DNA of 64,000 bases from ZC4RG29 sp964521255 (GCA_964521255.1 CAZFRM010000002.1:62001-126000); one strand, 5' to 3'. Shown: positions 17,594 to 27,582, numbered from the stretch's first letter. Notes: a model not told the origin generated them from the letters alone. A program made the numbers and translations.

Positions 17594-17677
17594 ATTGCAC
17601 AGAGGGCGAAGAGTCTCAAAGGGCCACAAAGAATACTCTGTGTAACTTTGAGACTCTTTGTGATCTTTGTGTAACAA
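17594..17677. repeat. long imperfect inverted repeat built of CACA(A/G)AG units
   Basis: Starts ttgcacagagg and ends tttgtgtaacaa, with internal CACAAAG and CTTTGTG units that pair across the element. It lies between the HerA-like gene and the next gene on the same strand. Related copies are at 37,096-37,186 and 40,120-40,208. Confidence 0.65.
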
Positions 17678-17715
17678 CTTGCATTCACAGTACTAAATAT
17701 AAAAAATAATGAAAC

Positions 17716-19260
17716 CTAAAAGATACTCTTGCTACGCGATCTTGTAGTTTTTCCAAACAGCATACCAAAAACGCCTCTCACGATCTCACGGCCCATTTGC
17801 CTGCCAACCGAAGATCCCATTACTTCTTCCAGTGTTGACTTGTCACGCCGTGCATTTCTCTTCCCACCACCCGAAGGTTCATCTTTACGTGATTCTGCTT
17901 CTTCCTGATGTCGCTGAATTCTGTCATTCAGGATTTCAAAGGCACTCAGCGGATCAACGTTCTCCTTATATTTCCTGTAAAGATCAGAGCCCTGATACAA
18001 TGATTTATAATCGCTCTCCGGCAACGGCCCCATTACCGAGGCGGGGGGCGCTAAGTGAGTAACAACTGTTTCCGTTGGAATGCCTTTCTCATTGAGCACT
18101 GTGATGAAGGCTTGTCCTGTCCCCAGTTGTGTAAACTGCTGTTCCATATCATAGTAGGATGATTTGGGAAATGTTTTGATCGTTTCTCTCAACGCTTTAA
18201 CATCATTAGGCGTAAAAGCACGGATGACATGATGTACACGATTCCCCAACTGCGACAGTACTGTTAAAGGAACATCCTGTGTAAGCTGTGTGCAGAAAAA
18301 TATACCAACACCTTTCGAGCGGATTAACCTGATCACCTGTTCGATCTGCTCCATAAATGCTTTTGATGCATCCTTAAATAAAAGATGCGCTTCATCGATA
18401 AAGAAAATGAGTTTGGGTTTATCGAGGTCTCCAACTTCAGGCAACGATTGATAAAGTTCAGCCAACAGCGCAAGCATGAATGTTGAGAAGACGGCGGGTT
18501 TGTTTTGCATATCAGACACATTCAGTATGCTTATTACACCACGTCCATCAACCTTTTCAAAAAGATCCCCGATATCAAATGAACGTTCACCAAAAATTTG
18601 ATTGACGCCTTCCTGCTCCAACGCAACAATCTTCCTGAGCATTGTACCTGATGTTGCTGTGGAAATTTTTCCATATTCACTTTTTATTTCCTGTGCTCCA
18701 GGGCCTTCTGATAGATAAGTCAATACTTTTTTCAAATCATTCAAATCAACAACAGGCAGCTTCTTATCATCAGCATATTTGAACAACACATTTAATACAC
18801 CCGTCTGCACATCATTCAACTCAAGAATTTTGCTTAATAATACGGGACCGAACTCTGTCACCGTTGCACGCATCTGTGATCCAAGATTTCCGCTCAGTGA
18901 ATACAATTCAACCGGAAAAGCTGTTGGCGTGTACGTTATTCCCAATGCACCGGCACGTTCAGCAATTTTATCGTTAGGAGCAGCTTCTTTTGAAAGTCCG
19001 GAAAGATCACCTTTAATATCAGGCATGAATACGGGTACGCCGGCAAGAGACAATTGCTCAGCGATAAGTTGTAGTGTTCTTGTCTTTCCTGATCCTGTAG
19101 CGCCGGTCACAAGGCCATGGCGATTCATCATGCGAAGGGAAAGATTCACCTTTGCCTCTGATAAAATTTCTCCACCCAGGACGCCGGCACCGAGATAAAT
19201 TGCAGGCGGATTTAGTGAATAGGATTTATTGATTGAATCGATGAAACTATTTTTATCCAT
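17716..19260 (-). CDS. HerA-like ATPase, DUF853 family
   Basis: A 514-residue P-loop ATPase of the HerA/FtsK superfamily (DUF853, related to YjgR). Walker A is GATGSGKT (about residues 54-61) and Walker B is KLIFFIDEAHLL (about 287-298). A C-terminal arginine/sensor region includes QLTQDVPLTVLSQLGNRVHHVIRAFT. The N-terminal IYLGAGVLGGEILSEAKVNLSLRMMNRHGLVTG strand precedes the P-loop as usual. The last 80 residues are basic and Ser-rich (QRHQEEAESRKDEPSGGGKRNARRD). The family is annotated as DNA-helicase-like but its cellular role is unclear. The enzyme is cytoplasmic. It is encoded alone. Confidence 0.85.
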   Translation of the reverse strand: MDKNSFIDSINKSYSLNPPAIYLGAGVLGGEILSEAKVNLSLRMMNRHGLVTGATGSGKTRTLQLIAEQLSLAGVPVFMPDIKGDLSGLSKEAAPNDKIAERAGALGITYTPTAFPVELYSLSGNLGSQMRATVTEFGPVLLSKILELNDVQTGVLNVLFKYADDKKLPVVDLNDLKKVLTYLSEGPGAQEIKSEYGKISTATSGTMLRKIVALEQEGVNQIFGERSFDIGDLFEKVDGRGVISILNVSDMQNKPAVFSTFMLALLAELYQSLPEVGDLDKPKLIFFIDEAHLLFKDASKAFMEQIEQVIRLIRSKGVGIFFCTQLTQDVPLTVLSQLGNRVHHVIRAFTPNDVKALRETIKTFPKSSYYDMEQQFTQLGTGQAFITVLNEKGIPTETVVTHLAPPASVMGPLPESDYKSLYQGSDLYRKYKENVDPLSAFEILNDRIQRHQEEAESRKDEPSGGGKRNARRDKSTLEEVMGSSVGRQMGREIVRGVFGMLFGKTTRSRSKSIF

Positions 19261-19374
19261 TGGTTATGTTAATTAGCGAATTAGATGATTAGCGGATTAG
19301 CCAATTATCAATATACCAGTTTACCAATTGAAAGTTGCAATCTTCGCTGATCGGCTAATTGTCAAATTGGTTAA

Positions 19375-20289
19375 TTATTTAATGTCGTCCTTGTAGTTCT
19401 GGAAAGTATAAGCAAATCCCAGTGTGAACACTTGACTAAGCTGCACTTCATCGATCTGGTCATAGTCGTAAATCATAATTCCACCCAGGCTAACGTTTAT
19501 GAATTTATTCACTTTGGCTGTAAGCAACAATTCCAGGCGGTGGTCAATCTTATCAAACTCAAAAGTTTCGTAATTCGCAAACATGATGTAACGCCAGGAG
19601 AGGTTCAAATTTTGTGCAATGTCTTTATTGAATTCAGCAAAAAGTTGAAAAGCGAGCCACTCGAACCGATGACTCTCTCCCACTTCCACACCATACGGCG
19701 ATACGGGGTCCACTGAATCAAACCTTCCGTTATTATCGCTTACAATTGTTATCCGTGGAGCAAAAGGAGATAATCTGAGTTTAAAGTAATCTGCCGGATG
19801 ATATTCAAATCCCCATGCAGAGGTAATGAATGCCGGAGCAAGAAAATCGGAAATGAGGAACTCCTGCTCTACACCATTTACATCATTTTCATATTTAAAT
19901 CCCTTCGCAAACTGGGAAAGGAAATTGAGCGAAGTAAACAGGTCCCATTTTTTATTTAAAGCATAACCATATTTTGTATCCAGGAAAATTCTGTCAACAG
20001 TTTTTCTGTAGCCCTGTCCTTTGTTGTTTACAAAACCAAAGTTCAAGCCGATCTCATTGTCCCAACTGTTACGCCCTTTTGTATAATTAGCTTTGTAGTT
20101 GAACACAGAATTCAATCCAATCGAATTTACACCTCCGCCTATCCAGTTAGAGGAAAATGAAGCTTGATTTACATTGATACCGAAGTTGAGTTTCTTTTTC
20201 CAATACTTAACCGTATCAGCAGGTTGCTGCGCCCAACTACACGTTACAATAAAAACCAGGATTAGGGTTAGATAATGTGAATGTTTCAT
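19375..20289 (-). CDS. DUF3078 outer-membrane-like protein
   Basis: Read from the Met at 20,289 (MKHSHYLTLILVFIVTCSWAQ), which gives a proper signal peptide cut after WAQ. The earlier in-frame Met adds 10 residues that would precede it. The mature part of about 285 residues begins KKKLNFGINVNQASFSSNWIGGGVNS, the hallmark of DUF3078. It continues as alternating aromatic strands to the end AYTFQNYKDDIK, consistent with an outer-membrane beta barrel. The family is found in Bacteroidota and has no known function. The gene is flanked by short AT-rich repeats and has no operon partner. Confidence 0.85.
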   Translation of the reverse strand: MKHSHYLTLILVFIVTCSWAQQPADTVKYWKKKLNFGINVNQASFSSNWIGGGVNSIGLNSVFNYKANYTKGRNSWDNEIGLNFGFVNNKGQGYRKTVDRIFLDTKYGYALNKKWDLFTSLNFLSQFAKGFKYENDVNGVEQEFLISDFLAPAFITSAWGFEYHPADYFKLRLSPFAPRITIVSDNNGRFDSVDPVSPYGVEVGESHRFEWLAFQLFAEFNKDIAQNLNLSWRYIMFANYETFEFDKIDHRLELLLTAKVNKFINVSLGGIMIYDYDQIDEVQLSQVFTLGFAYTFQNYKDDIK

Positions 20290-20363
20290 AATGAAATTAG
20301 GAATGGTTATCAAACGCACAATTTATTATTTTATGCGCTAATTTTTCCCTGAAACAAACGAGA

Positions 20364-20777
20364 TTAAATATTGTTTAGTTTAATTTCATCAAGCGCCACT
20401 TCGGTGAGCGGCTTTGTAATGAACTTGATAACGTGATTGTTATTAACGATCTTATCGATGTCGCGCTTATTATCTGAGCTGGAGAGAATTATAACCTTGC
20501 ACTTGTTGCGCACCAGGTCATTGAATTTTTCAAATTCGTATAAAAATACAAACCCATCCACAATGGGCATGTTGATATCTAAAAAGATAAGGCTCGGAAG
20601 ATTGTTTCCATCGGTTTCGTGTTCCTTCAGATAATCCAAGGCTGCTTTTCCTGAACTCTTAACTTCAACACGCTTGGCGAACTTGGTGATTTCTATGATG
20701 CGCTTGCTGATAAAATTATCAGTATCATTATCATCGACTAACATCACCAGGTCGATAGCTTTAGTGTCTGTCTGCAT
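20364..20777 (-). CDS. single-domain response regulator
   Basis: A 137-residue stand-alone receiver domain. The acidic pocket is MLVDDNDTD (Asp14-Asp16 region), the phospho-accepting Asp lies in LIFLDINMPIVDGF, the switch Ser in VIILSSSDN, and the Lys in IKFITKPL. There is no output domain, so it must act by protein contact, for example in a phosphorelay. This is the CheY/Rcp1-like form common in Cytophagales. No histidine kinase is adjacent. Confidence 0.9.
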   Translation of the reverse strand: MQTDTKAIDLVMLVDDNDTDNFISKRIIEITKFAKRVEVKSSGKAALDYLKEHETDGNNLPSLIFLDINMPIVDGFVFLYEFEKFNDLVRNKCKVIILSSSDNKRDIDKIVNNNHVIKFITKPLTEVALDEIKLNNI

Positions 20778-20986
20778 TAGCTCTTAAAAGTGTAATCAAT
20801 AACTTATGTACGCTAGATTAAAGAGCACAAAAATATCTTTTTTTGATGAATTTGTTAACTCCACCTTAAAAATACACCGTAGCGGATTAAAATCCCGAAA
20901 AATGCTGAAAATCTGTTAATTCCAGTAAAAAAAAGTCACACTAAAATCGCGCTTGCACATATCTGTAAACAGGCCGGGGCGACCAG

Positions 20987-22837
20987 TTAATTTGAAACTT
21001 TTTGAATGACTCTTAATTTCTCGCCCACGCTCAGACTAAAGTCTGATTTACTGTTCCAATCCATCAATTCCTTAATTGAAACACCATACTTGCGTGCTAC
21101 ACTGTAAAGTGTATCAGAAGGTTGTACCACGTAGATAATTTCAGCCGGCTCCGCCCGGGCAGTAACGGTATCTGGTAAAGTTCTTAGTTGAAGCACCTGG
21201 TCTGGTTTGATCCCATCCTGGATGTTGAGATTATTTAATTCAACAATGTCCATAACACCCACATTATACATCCGGGCAATTCCATATAACGTTTCTCCTT
21301 TTTTAACCACGTGTTGTGTTAGATTTATCGCTGTTTTTTCATCAACTGAAATTTGCAGGGTAGAATCTGGCTTCACTGTATTAACCGATTGAACTGAATC
21401 CTTCGCCTGGGCTTCATCAACAGCAACCCCCAGCGAGGTCGTTGTTAATGCATCCGTTTTTCTTACCTCTTCCTGAACAGGTTGATCACCCGGTATGGAT
21501 GAAGCGGATGATTCAGAACTCCACGCGAATTCGTCTTGCTTATCTACTTGTATAACCTCTTTTGCCGGAATAGGCGGAGCTACAGTATTTTTTGGTTTAG
21601 CTGATGAAAGGTAGAGTACAGTACCCATTGGTAACGACTCATTTTCACTGAGGCGATTATACCTCCTTATTTTCGATACCTTAACTCCGTAATGCTGACT
21701 GATCGTCCATACATCTTCACCTGCCTGAACCATATGATAATCTTCCTTGGCGCGTGAACGCTTTCTTGCCATGAAGTAAAACTCACCTTCTTTGATCTTA
21801 TCGCGTTGCGTCATCTCATTGTACTTCAAAAAATAATTAAGTGAAATGCCAGCACGTTTTGCCAATGCAGAGGTTGTTTCACCCGGTCTTGCTTTTATGG
21901 TTTGAATCCCGTTAATTTTTTTGTTCTCATCCACGCCTGATTTTGAGGGCTTCTCTCCTGCTTTTATATCATTTATAGGAGAGGTGGTTTTACCGGAAGC
22001 TAAATAAGGAGGTTTGCTCTCATCAATGGTTGTACCGCTAATCAACGGGACGATAACTGCGTAAACTTTATCACCCGGAATCTTCTCGGCTTTCAGCCAT
22101 TTGTTGTAGTTACGAATCTCTGTTTCATTTACACTTACATCATTTGCAACATCTTTCAACGTTTGCTTCGCTTTACCTTCGTAGCTAAGCACTTTAATCT
22201 GCTGACCCGGTGTATTTACGGCACTTTCAAAAGCTATTTTATGCGCTAAATATTTTTTCACATACCAATATGTTTTACTGGTAATTTCCATGTGCGTTGC
22301 CCCTTCCTTGAAATTTTTCTCACTCCTCATTACGCCACCCGCGCCCATCTGGTAGGCCTGCAATGCAAATAGCCAGTTGTCAAAATGCATATTATTGCGC
22401 TTGAAGTACCGTGCAGCGGCTCTTGTTGAAGAGACAATATTCAGGCGTTCATCAACTTCTTTATCAACGCGAAGACCCATCTCAATAGCAGTAAAGTCCT
22501 TAAACTGCCAAAAGCCCACCGCCTTGGATGTAGAAACTGCATCAGCAATAAGGGCGCTTTCCTGTATGACGAGGTACTTAAAGTCTAAAGGCAAGCTTTC
22601 TTCTTCAAATATTTTTTCAATAATCGGGAAGTAGGTCTTAGCACGTTCAACCTTGATGTTGAAGTGTTTTGGTGATTGTGTAAGCGCATCCACATCTTTC
22701 TGAATCTCCTTGCGTGCGTCATCGCGGATGGTAAGGGTAAGGTTTGCAAAACGAAGTTTATGAGGAACCTGGGGAGCTTGTGCCGCTACCCGGACGATTG
22801 ATAAAATAAAAAACAGAGGGATCAAATATCTCATCAC
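20987..22837 (-). CDS. lytic transglycosylase with LysM domains
   Basis: A 616-residue exported cell-wall enzyme of the MltD type. It has a signal peptide (MMRYLIPLFFILSIVRVAAQ). The SLT catalytic domain (about residues 65-200) carries the catalytic Glu in FKYLVIQESAL, followed by AVGFWQFKDFTA and ALQAYQMGAGGV. About four LysM peptidoglycan-binding modules follow: near 315-355 (GETTSALAKRAGISLNYFLKYN), 365-410 (GEDVWTISQHYGVKVSKIRRYN), 515-555 (GETLYGIARMYNVGVMDIVELN) and 570-612 (SDTLYSVARKYGVSIKELMDWN). It cleaves murein glycan strands to anhydro-muropeptides. It is followed on the same strand by no close gene. Confidence 0.92.
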   Translation of the reverse strand: MMRYLIPLFFILSIVRVAAQAPQVPHKLRFANLTLTIRDDARKEIQKDVDALTQSPKHFNIKVERAKTYFPIIEKIFEEESLPLDFKYLVIQESALIADAVSTSKAVGFWQFKDFTAIEMGLRVDKEVDERLNIVSSTRAAARYFKRNNMHFDNWLFALQAYQMGAGGVMRSEKNFKEGATHMEITSKTYWYVKKYLAHKIAFESAVNTPGQQIKVLSYEGKAKQTLKDVANDVSVNETEIRNYNKWLKAEKIPGDKVYAVIVPLISGTTIDESKPPYLASGKTTSPINDIKAGEKPSKSGVDENKKINGIQTIKARPGETTSALAKRAGISLNYFLKYNEMTQRDKIKEGEFYFMARKRSRAKEDYHMVQAGEDVWTISQHYGVKVSKIRRYNRLSENESLPMGTVLYLSSAKPKNTVAPPIPAKEVIQVDKQDEFAWSSESSASSIPGDQPVQEEVRKTDALTTTSLGVAVDEAQAKDSVQSVNTVKPDSTLQISVDEKTAINLTQHVVKKGETLYGIARMYNVGVMDIVELNNLNIQDGIKPDQVLQLRTLPDTVTARAEPAEIIYVVQPSDTLYSVARKYGVSIKELMDWNSKSDFSLSVGEKLRVIQKVSN

Positions 22838-22861
22838 TACAAGTTTAAAAAATCGAAGTAC

Positions 22862-23503
22862 TCACAAAGATACTTTACGCATTAACATTATCCCATCACG
22901 AATCGGTAAAAGTACATTTTCCACCCTGGGATCTTTATTTATCCTGCTGTTAAAAGTTTTAATTGCCCGTGTGTCTTTGTCCGGCTTTTCATCCAGAACC
23001 TTTCCGCTCCACAGCACATTATCAGCGAGGATAAACCCATTCAAATTTACTTTATCTATCACCAAGTCGTAATACTTATCATAATTTTCTTTGTCAGCAT
23101 CGATAAACACCAGGTCAAACTTTTCATCAAGCTGTGGTATGATACTAAGAGCATTGCCAATCCGGTAGTCAATGACACCATCCAACCCAGCCTGCTTAAA
23201 ACTTTTTCTCACCATGGTCTCCAGCTCTTCATTGATATCGATCGTAATCAGTTTTCCATTTTCTGCTAACCCTTCTGCCAGACACAGCGCTGAATATCCG
23301 GTGTAGGTTCCAATCTCGATTATAACTTTAGGTTTTATCATGTGACTTATCATGGAAAGAACTCTTCCCTGAAGGTGCCCTGAAAGCATGCGCGACATGA
23401 GAACCTTTGCATGCGTTTCGCGATTTATGGATGAAAGTAATTTGCTCTCCTCCGTTGTATGCTGTTCTGAATAAAGGAGTAATGCCGGGTCGATCAGATC
23501 CAT
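22862..23503 (-). CDS. class I SAM-dependent O-methyltransferase
   Basis: A 213-residue methyltransferase of the caffeoyl-CoA/catechol O-methyltransferase-like family, which also includes tRNA hydroxyuridine methyltransferase TrmR. The SAM-binding motif I is VIIEIGTYTGYSALCLAEGL. An acidic loop KLITIDINEE follows, then the metal-site Asp in LVFIDADKENYDKYYD and ILADNVLWSGKV with Asp and Asn. The conserved length and C-terminal DGIMLMRK strand fit. The substrate cannot be assigned; TrmR is a reasonable guess for a lone bacterial copy. It lies six bases after the M16 peptidase gene, so they are probably co-transcribed. Confidence 0.85.
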   Translation of the reverse strand: MDLIDPALLLYSEQHTTEESKLLSSINRETHAKVLMSRMLSGHLQGRVLSMISHMIKPKVIIEIGTYTGYSALCLAEGLAENGKLITIDINEELETMVRKSFKQAGLDGVIDYRIGNALSIIPQLDEKFDLVFIDADKENYDKYYDLVIDKVNLNGFILADNVLWSGKVLDEKPDKDTRAIKTFNSRINKDPRVENVLLPIRDGIMLMRKVSL

Positions 23504-23509
23504 TCGAAA

Positions 23510-24757
23510 TTATTTATGTGCTCCATTGGTGGACGGCTCCATAGCCAGATAGGAAAGATGATTTTGTCCAAACATTTTCTGCGCTACCGTTTGTAACGTT
23601 AACGAATCAATTGCCTCAATCTTGTGATAGAGTTCATTCAACGTAGGTACACGCCCCAGATCAAGTACACTTCGGCCCATCATGAGCATTAAGCCGAGGT
23701 TGCTCTCTTCGCTCATGGCCAACTGACCTTTCACCTGTTCTTTTGTGGCTGCCAGTTGACGAGTACCCAGCGGTGTATCACAAATTTTCTCAAGCTCTTT
23801 ATTGATCAGGGCAATGCACTTATGCAGTTGTGACGGCTCTGTACCAAAAAATATGGCAAACATTCCGGTATCCGAATAAGGCGTATAATGTGCTTCAATG
23901 GAATATACGTAGCCACGCCGTTCTCTCAGCACCATATTCAATCTTGAATTCATTCCTGCTCCACCCAACAAATTCACCAACACAGCAAAAGGTATTCTGT
24001 ATTTATGGTTTATTGGGAATGCCTCACGTCCAATAGCACACCGCGCCTGCTTGACGGGGCGCTTCATTGAAACCTCGCGGGGTTGATACGTTAAAAACTT
24101 CTTGCGCTGTATCTTTGCCGTCCTTGCCGGAATCTTTTCAAGGTATTTTTTCGCCAGCTCTTCCATCTGGCTTAGTGATATATTTCCAACGCAGCTAAAC
24201 ATTATCCGGTGTGTGTTGATATGTTGCGCAATGAATGTCTTAAAATCTTTTCGCTGAAACTTACTGACGGTTTCCTTTCGTCCCAGAATATTCATTCCCA
24301 TCGCATGGCCTTTAAAAACCGCTTCTTCAAATTCATCCTGCAACGAATCATCCGGATCATCATGGTACATGGACATCTCTTCCAGTATAACACTTCGTTC
24401 CTTTTCTATTTCATGCTCAGGAAAAATGGAGTGAAAAGTAATATCACTGAGAACGTCAATTGCGCGTTCAATATATTTTTCGCGTACAGAAGCATAAAAG
24501 ACAACCTTCTCTTTCTCCGTGTATGCATTCAGCTCACCACCAATTGAGTCAAGACTATTGAGGATGTGAAAAGCCTTTCGGCGATGCGTACCCTTAAACG
24601 CCATGTGTTCCCAAAAGTGCGCTATGCCCTGGTTACTGACTGTTTCATCCCTGCTTCCTATATCCAGTATGATTCCGCAGTGCACAATTTCAGACTTCAC
24701 TTGCTGGTGCACCACCCGTATTCCGTTCGACAAAGTAATTATCCTGCAATTCTTCAT
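23510..24757 (-). CDS. M16 family zinc metallopeptidase
   Basis: A 415-residue pitrilysin/processing-peptidase-like enzyme. The inverted zinc motif HFWEH (HxxEH) lies near residue 47, with the third ligand Glu in EEMSMYHDDPDD or the preceding EKERSVILEE at about residues 118-125. The second, inactive half (about 215-410) contains RRGYVYSIEAHYTPYSDTGMFAIFFGTEP, typical of M16B subunits. No signal peptide is seen, so the start at 24,757 gives a cytoplasmic form. It could degrade peptides such as imported leader or secretion fragments. It forms an apparent two-gene unit with the methyltransferase gene downstream. Confidence 0.9.
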   Translation of the reverse strand: MKNCRIITLSNGIRVVHQQVKSEIVHCGIILDIGSRDETVSNQGIAHFWEHMAFKGTHRRKAFHILNSLDSIGGELNAYTEKEKVVFYASVREKYIERAIDVLSDITFHSIFPEHEIEKERSVILEEMSMYHDDPDDSLQDEFEEAVFKGHAMGMNILGRKETVSKFQRKDFKTFIAQHINTHRIMFSCVGNISLSQMEELAKKYLEKIPARTAKIQRKKFLTYQPREVSMKRPVKQARCAIGREAFPINHKYRIPFAVLVNLLGGAGMNSRLNMVLRERRGYVYSIEAHYTPYSDTGMFAIFFGTEPSQLHKCIALINKELEKICDTPLGTRQLAATKEQVKGQLAMSEESNLGLMLMMGRSVLDLGRVPTLNELYHKIEAIDSLTLQTVAQKMFGQNHLSYLAMEPSTNGAHK

Positions 24758-24901
24758 AACAGGTCAAAGTTATTATGAAATTCGTCACTGTTCCAACGGC
24801 GTACAGAAATGCCCGCAATCGGTCAAATACTTGACCTACACCCTTGATTTTAAGTATTTTAACAACGTTTCCAATGGCATAACTCTTGTAATTATCTAAG
24901 T

Positions 24902-25153
24902 ATGAGCACACAAAAAGTTAAAACCTGTTTCACCATTACCTTCACCGAGGATCAGTACCTCCATGCCAGAAATTATATTGAAGACATGAAAAAACACCGC
25001 AGCAGGGTGTTTTGGCTCGGTAAAGAAGGAAAAAGCGATGAAGAACTTATCATCGAGCAGATCACGCACCGGATTTTATCCGGCTTTTACAATGACGATC
25101 CGTTCAGAGCACGCAGGCACATTATTAAAATGGACAGCGCGACGTTGAGTTGA
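24902..25153 (+). CDS. hypothetical protein
   Basis: An 83-residue basic protein (MSTQKVKTCFTITFTEDQYLHARNYIEDM...), predicted strand-helix-helix, with many Arg and Lys in the second half (DPFRARRHIIKMD). No family is recognised. It is divergent from the M16 gene with about 145 bases between starts, which leaves room for promoters on both strands. Confidence 0.55.
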   Translation: MSTQKVKTCFTITFTEDQYLHARNYIEDMKKHRSRVFWLGKEGKSDEELIIEQITHRILSGFYNDDPFRARRHIIKMDSATLS

Positions 25154-25220
25154 AAGTTAAATCGTTAACAAATTATCGTGAATGGAATAACATCTACTAC
25201 TAACTGGTATTAAAAAATAA

Positions 25221-25254
25221 AAAGCACAAGACCAAATGATCGATCTTGTGCTTT
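25221..25254 (-). terminator. intrinsic terminator
   Basis: AAAGCACAAGA and TCTTGTGCTTT form an 11-base stem. On the minus strand it is followed by TTATTTTTTA, so it most likely ends the transcript of the gene at 25,276-25,848. Confidence 0.8.
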
Positions 25255-25275
25255 AATTTTAATGCTCCGTATTAT

Positions 25276-25848
25276 CTACCTGTGGATTGTTTTACTAAGT
25301 CCGTTTGAATCACTTACTATGAAGGTAAAGGATTCAAGGCCCTGGAGGTCGAAGAGTTTGATGTAGTCACCATTTACTTTCTGATGTCTTGCATACACAG
25401 AGATACCATTCTCGTTTAAAATTTCTACAGACAAAGATTTAGCGCCATTCGAAGGAACAAGTAAAGCATACTTTTCTGTGTCGGGAAGTTGTACGATTTT
25501 GGCAATTTTTTCGGGTGCCGGTTTTTCCGCATATGCTATCCGTTCGGTCTTGGTCCCATTTCCATCTTTCAATTCAAAGGTGTACGCTCCTTCACCAAGT
25601 TTTTCAAAATTGTAGCGGCGAATAAAGCCATTTGATTCTTTAAAGGATTCTGAAAAAATAACTTTGTTGGATTCATCATAAATCGTAACTGTAACATTAC
25701 TATGTTCAGGAGCTTTGTAAAATAATTTGAAGATTGAACCTTCTCTTATTACCGTCATTCCGTTTGTTGAAGAGGCAGGGTCACTCTTCGCTGCCATCGC
25801 CGTAATACCTATAGCGACTGTCATTAAAACCAAAAATATTTTTTTCAT
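25276..25848 (-). CDS. exported Ig-like hypothetical protein
   Basis: Read from the Met at 25,848 (MKKIFLVLMTVAIGITAMAAKS), which gives a signal peptide of about 20 residues. The in-frame Met eight codons earlier precedes a charged stretch and is less likely. The mature protein is built of two similar halves with strands like VTVTIYDESNKVIFSESFKESNGFIRRYNFEKLGEGAYTFEL and LSVEILNENGISVYARHQKVNGDYIKLFDLQGLESFTFIV. These resemble the fold of type IX sorting or Ig-like modules, but no full sorting domain is seen. It is probably periplasmic or surface-exposed. The function is unknown. Confidence 0.7.
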   Translation of the reverse strand: MKKIFLVLMTVAIGITAMAAKSDPASSTNGMTVIREGSIFKLFYKAPEHSNVTVTIYDESNKVIFSESFKESNGFIRRYNFEKLGEGAYTFELKDGNGTKTERIAYAEKPAPEKIAKIVQLPDTEKYALLVPSNGAKSLSVEILNENGISVYARHQKVNGDYIKLFDLQGLESFTFIVSDSNGLSKTIHR

Positions 25849-26166
25849 ATGCTGTTTGAAATTTGAATACACACTAAAGACGAGACGCTTGCCGCGCAGG
25901 TTGCAGGGTGTACGTTATTGTTTTAAAAACATCGCCTATGTTAATTAATGTAGAATTAATACGCGGCGAAAAACAGAAGTTGTCTGAAACGAAGTGTCGA
26001 TTGAAAAGTTGTAGATGGAATGTTTAGTTAACTTATGTGAAGGGGTGCGCGCAGTGGTTCTCCCTTCAGGGAGTCAGAGGGCAGTGATGGCATTATGAGT
26101 AAAATCCTCGTTACGCAAAGAATGGTTTATCAATGGAAGCAGCTCCTGCCGATTAACTATTAACCT

Positions 26167-26763
26167 TTAATTCAAATGATAGAGATCGCGGCTTTTCAAC
26201 TCAACCTTGAGTGCGTGGATAAGAAATTTTACGCGATTGATTAAGATGCGTTCTCTCCTCTCACTTGCAGAGATGAGAAATTGATAACGGTCGGAGAAAT
26301 CAAGATTCAGTTCATTGGCAACCTGGAAGATGTTTACAGGTGCTATTCGTTGACTCATCTTTCTCAGTATGCAGAACTCTGAAAACAATTCTGATAGTTG
26401 AAATCCAGGACACTGGTCAACGGGCATGTTCCATTGTACAATATTTCCACCCGGATAAGGTTTGTTGCGGTATGTTCTGTAGAGGGTATCCAGGTTAAAA
26501 ATATCAACACATTTCACTACAATATCAGATTCGCCATTCGGATACTTTTTCAAAATGTTTTCAAGTTTCATCAGCGATCCAAGCTTTGCGGTATTTATCT
26601 CGTGGCTAAAATAAATGCCAAAATTCATGTCAGTTGTTTCGGCTTCTTTCAGCATCGCTTTGTAGCGCGATTCAAAAATATGAAGCGGAACAAGCTCCCC
26701 CGGAAGTGGTAGTAAAGTAAGGGGAAACATCGGAGTTAAAACTGCCTGAGACATACTGTTCAT
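26167..26763 (-). CDS. LON substrate-binding domain protein
   Basis: A 198-residue stand-alone LON N-terminal domain. The signature FPLTLLPLPGELVPLHIFESRYKAML appears near residues 13-38, followed by MNFGIYFSHEINTAKLGSLMKLE. There is no AAA or protease part. Such proteins are conserved in Bacteroidota and may bind unfolded proteins or act as adaptors, but no function is demonstrated. It is followed 24 bases upstream on the same strand by apt, so an apt-LON operon is likely. Confidence 0.85.
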   Translation of the reverse strand: MNSMSQAVLTPMFPLTLLPLPGELVPLHIFESRYKAMLKEAETTDMNFGIYFSHEINTAKLGSLMKLENILKKYPNGESDIVVKCVDIFNLDTLYRTYRNKPYPGGNIVQWNMPVDQCPGFQLSELFSEFCILRKMSQRIAPVNIFQVANELNLDFSDRYQFLISASERRERILINRVKFLIHALKVELKSRDLYHLN

Positions 26764-26787
26764 TAAACAATGGTTATAAACATTTTG

Positions 26788-27321
26788 TTAATACTCTATT
26801 AAGTAAAAGAGGTCTGTATTAAATTTTTCTATAACATTTTTTTTCCCGGGCAAAAAACTAAGGTTTATCACAAAGGAAAATCCCGCAACATTGCCACCAA
26901 GCCCTTGAATCAGGTTTCCGGCTGCAATAGCTGTTCCTCCTGTTGCGAGGAGATCATCGTGCACTAATACATTCCAGCCTTTTTCAATTGCATCGGTATG
27001 CATTTCAATTGACGCAGTGCCATATTCAAGTGCATACTCTTGCGCCATGGTTTTATAAGGCAGCTTGCCTGACTTCCGAACAGGAATGAATGGACACCTT
27101 AATGAATGTGCTAACAACGATCCGAAAATGAAACCCCTTGCTTCAATAGCGGCAATGGCATCAATATTTTTATCGCTCCAATAGCTGTACTGAGCATCCA
27201 CAATTTCATCTACCAAATCAGGGTTAGCTAACAGGGGTGAGATGTCTTTGAAAATAATACCGGGCTTTGGATAATCTGGAATGTCGCGAATGGTTTGCTT
27301 AATCTTGTTAGCGAGCTGCAT
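26788..27321 (-). CDS. apt: adenine phosphoribosyltransferase
   Basis: Converts adenine and PRPP to AMP in purine salvage. The 177-residue length is standard. Motifs seen: the N-terminal IRDIPDYPKPGIIFKDISPLL, the adenine site AIEARGFIFGS, the flexible loop RKSGKLPYKT, and the PRPP-binding VLVHDDLLATGGTAIA. The enzyme is cytoplasmic and dimeric in the family. It is the first gene of a probable pair with the LON-domain gene. Confidence 0.95.
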   Translation of the reverse strand: MQLANKIKQTIRDIPDYPKPGIIFKDISPLLANPDLVDEIVDAQYSYWSDKNIDAIAAIEARGFIFGSLLAHSLRCPFIPVRKSGKLPYKTMAQEYALEYGTASIEMHTDAIEKGWNVLVHDDLLATGGTAIAAGNLIQGLGGNVAGFSFVINLSFLPGKKNVIEKFNTDLFYLIEY

Positions 27322-27582
27322 GTTTAAACGTTGAATGAAAGTTTAAAAAATCGGGATTCGGGAAATGTATTATTGATTAATTAAAAAAAAATTAATCTAC
27401 TTCATTTCACTTCATGAACAATTTAACTATTAAAAAATGTTCGTTAATATCACGCGTGTTACAACCCCCGCCAGCGCTTAGGCCAGCGCCCCCCTTTATT
27501 AAGGGGGATTTGTGCGGGGTGTGAGGTGAAGGGTGTGCGGTTTTAAAGCAGAAAGCGTAAAGCTAAAAGCGTAAAGCAGGTT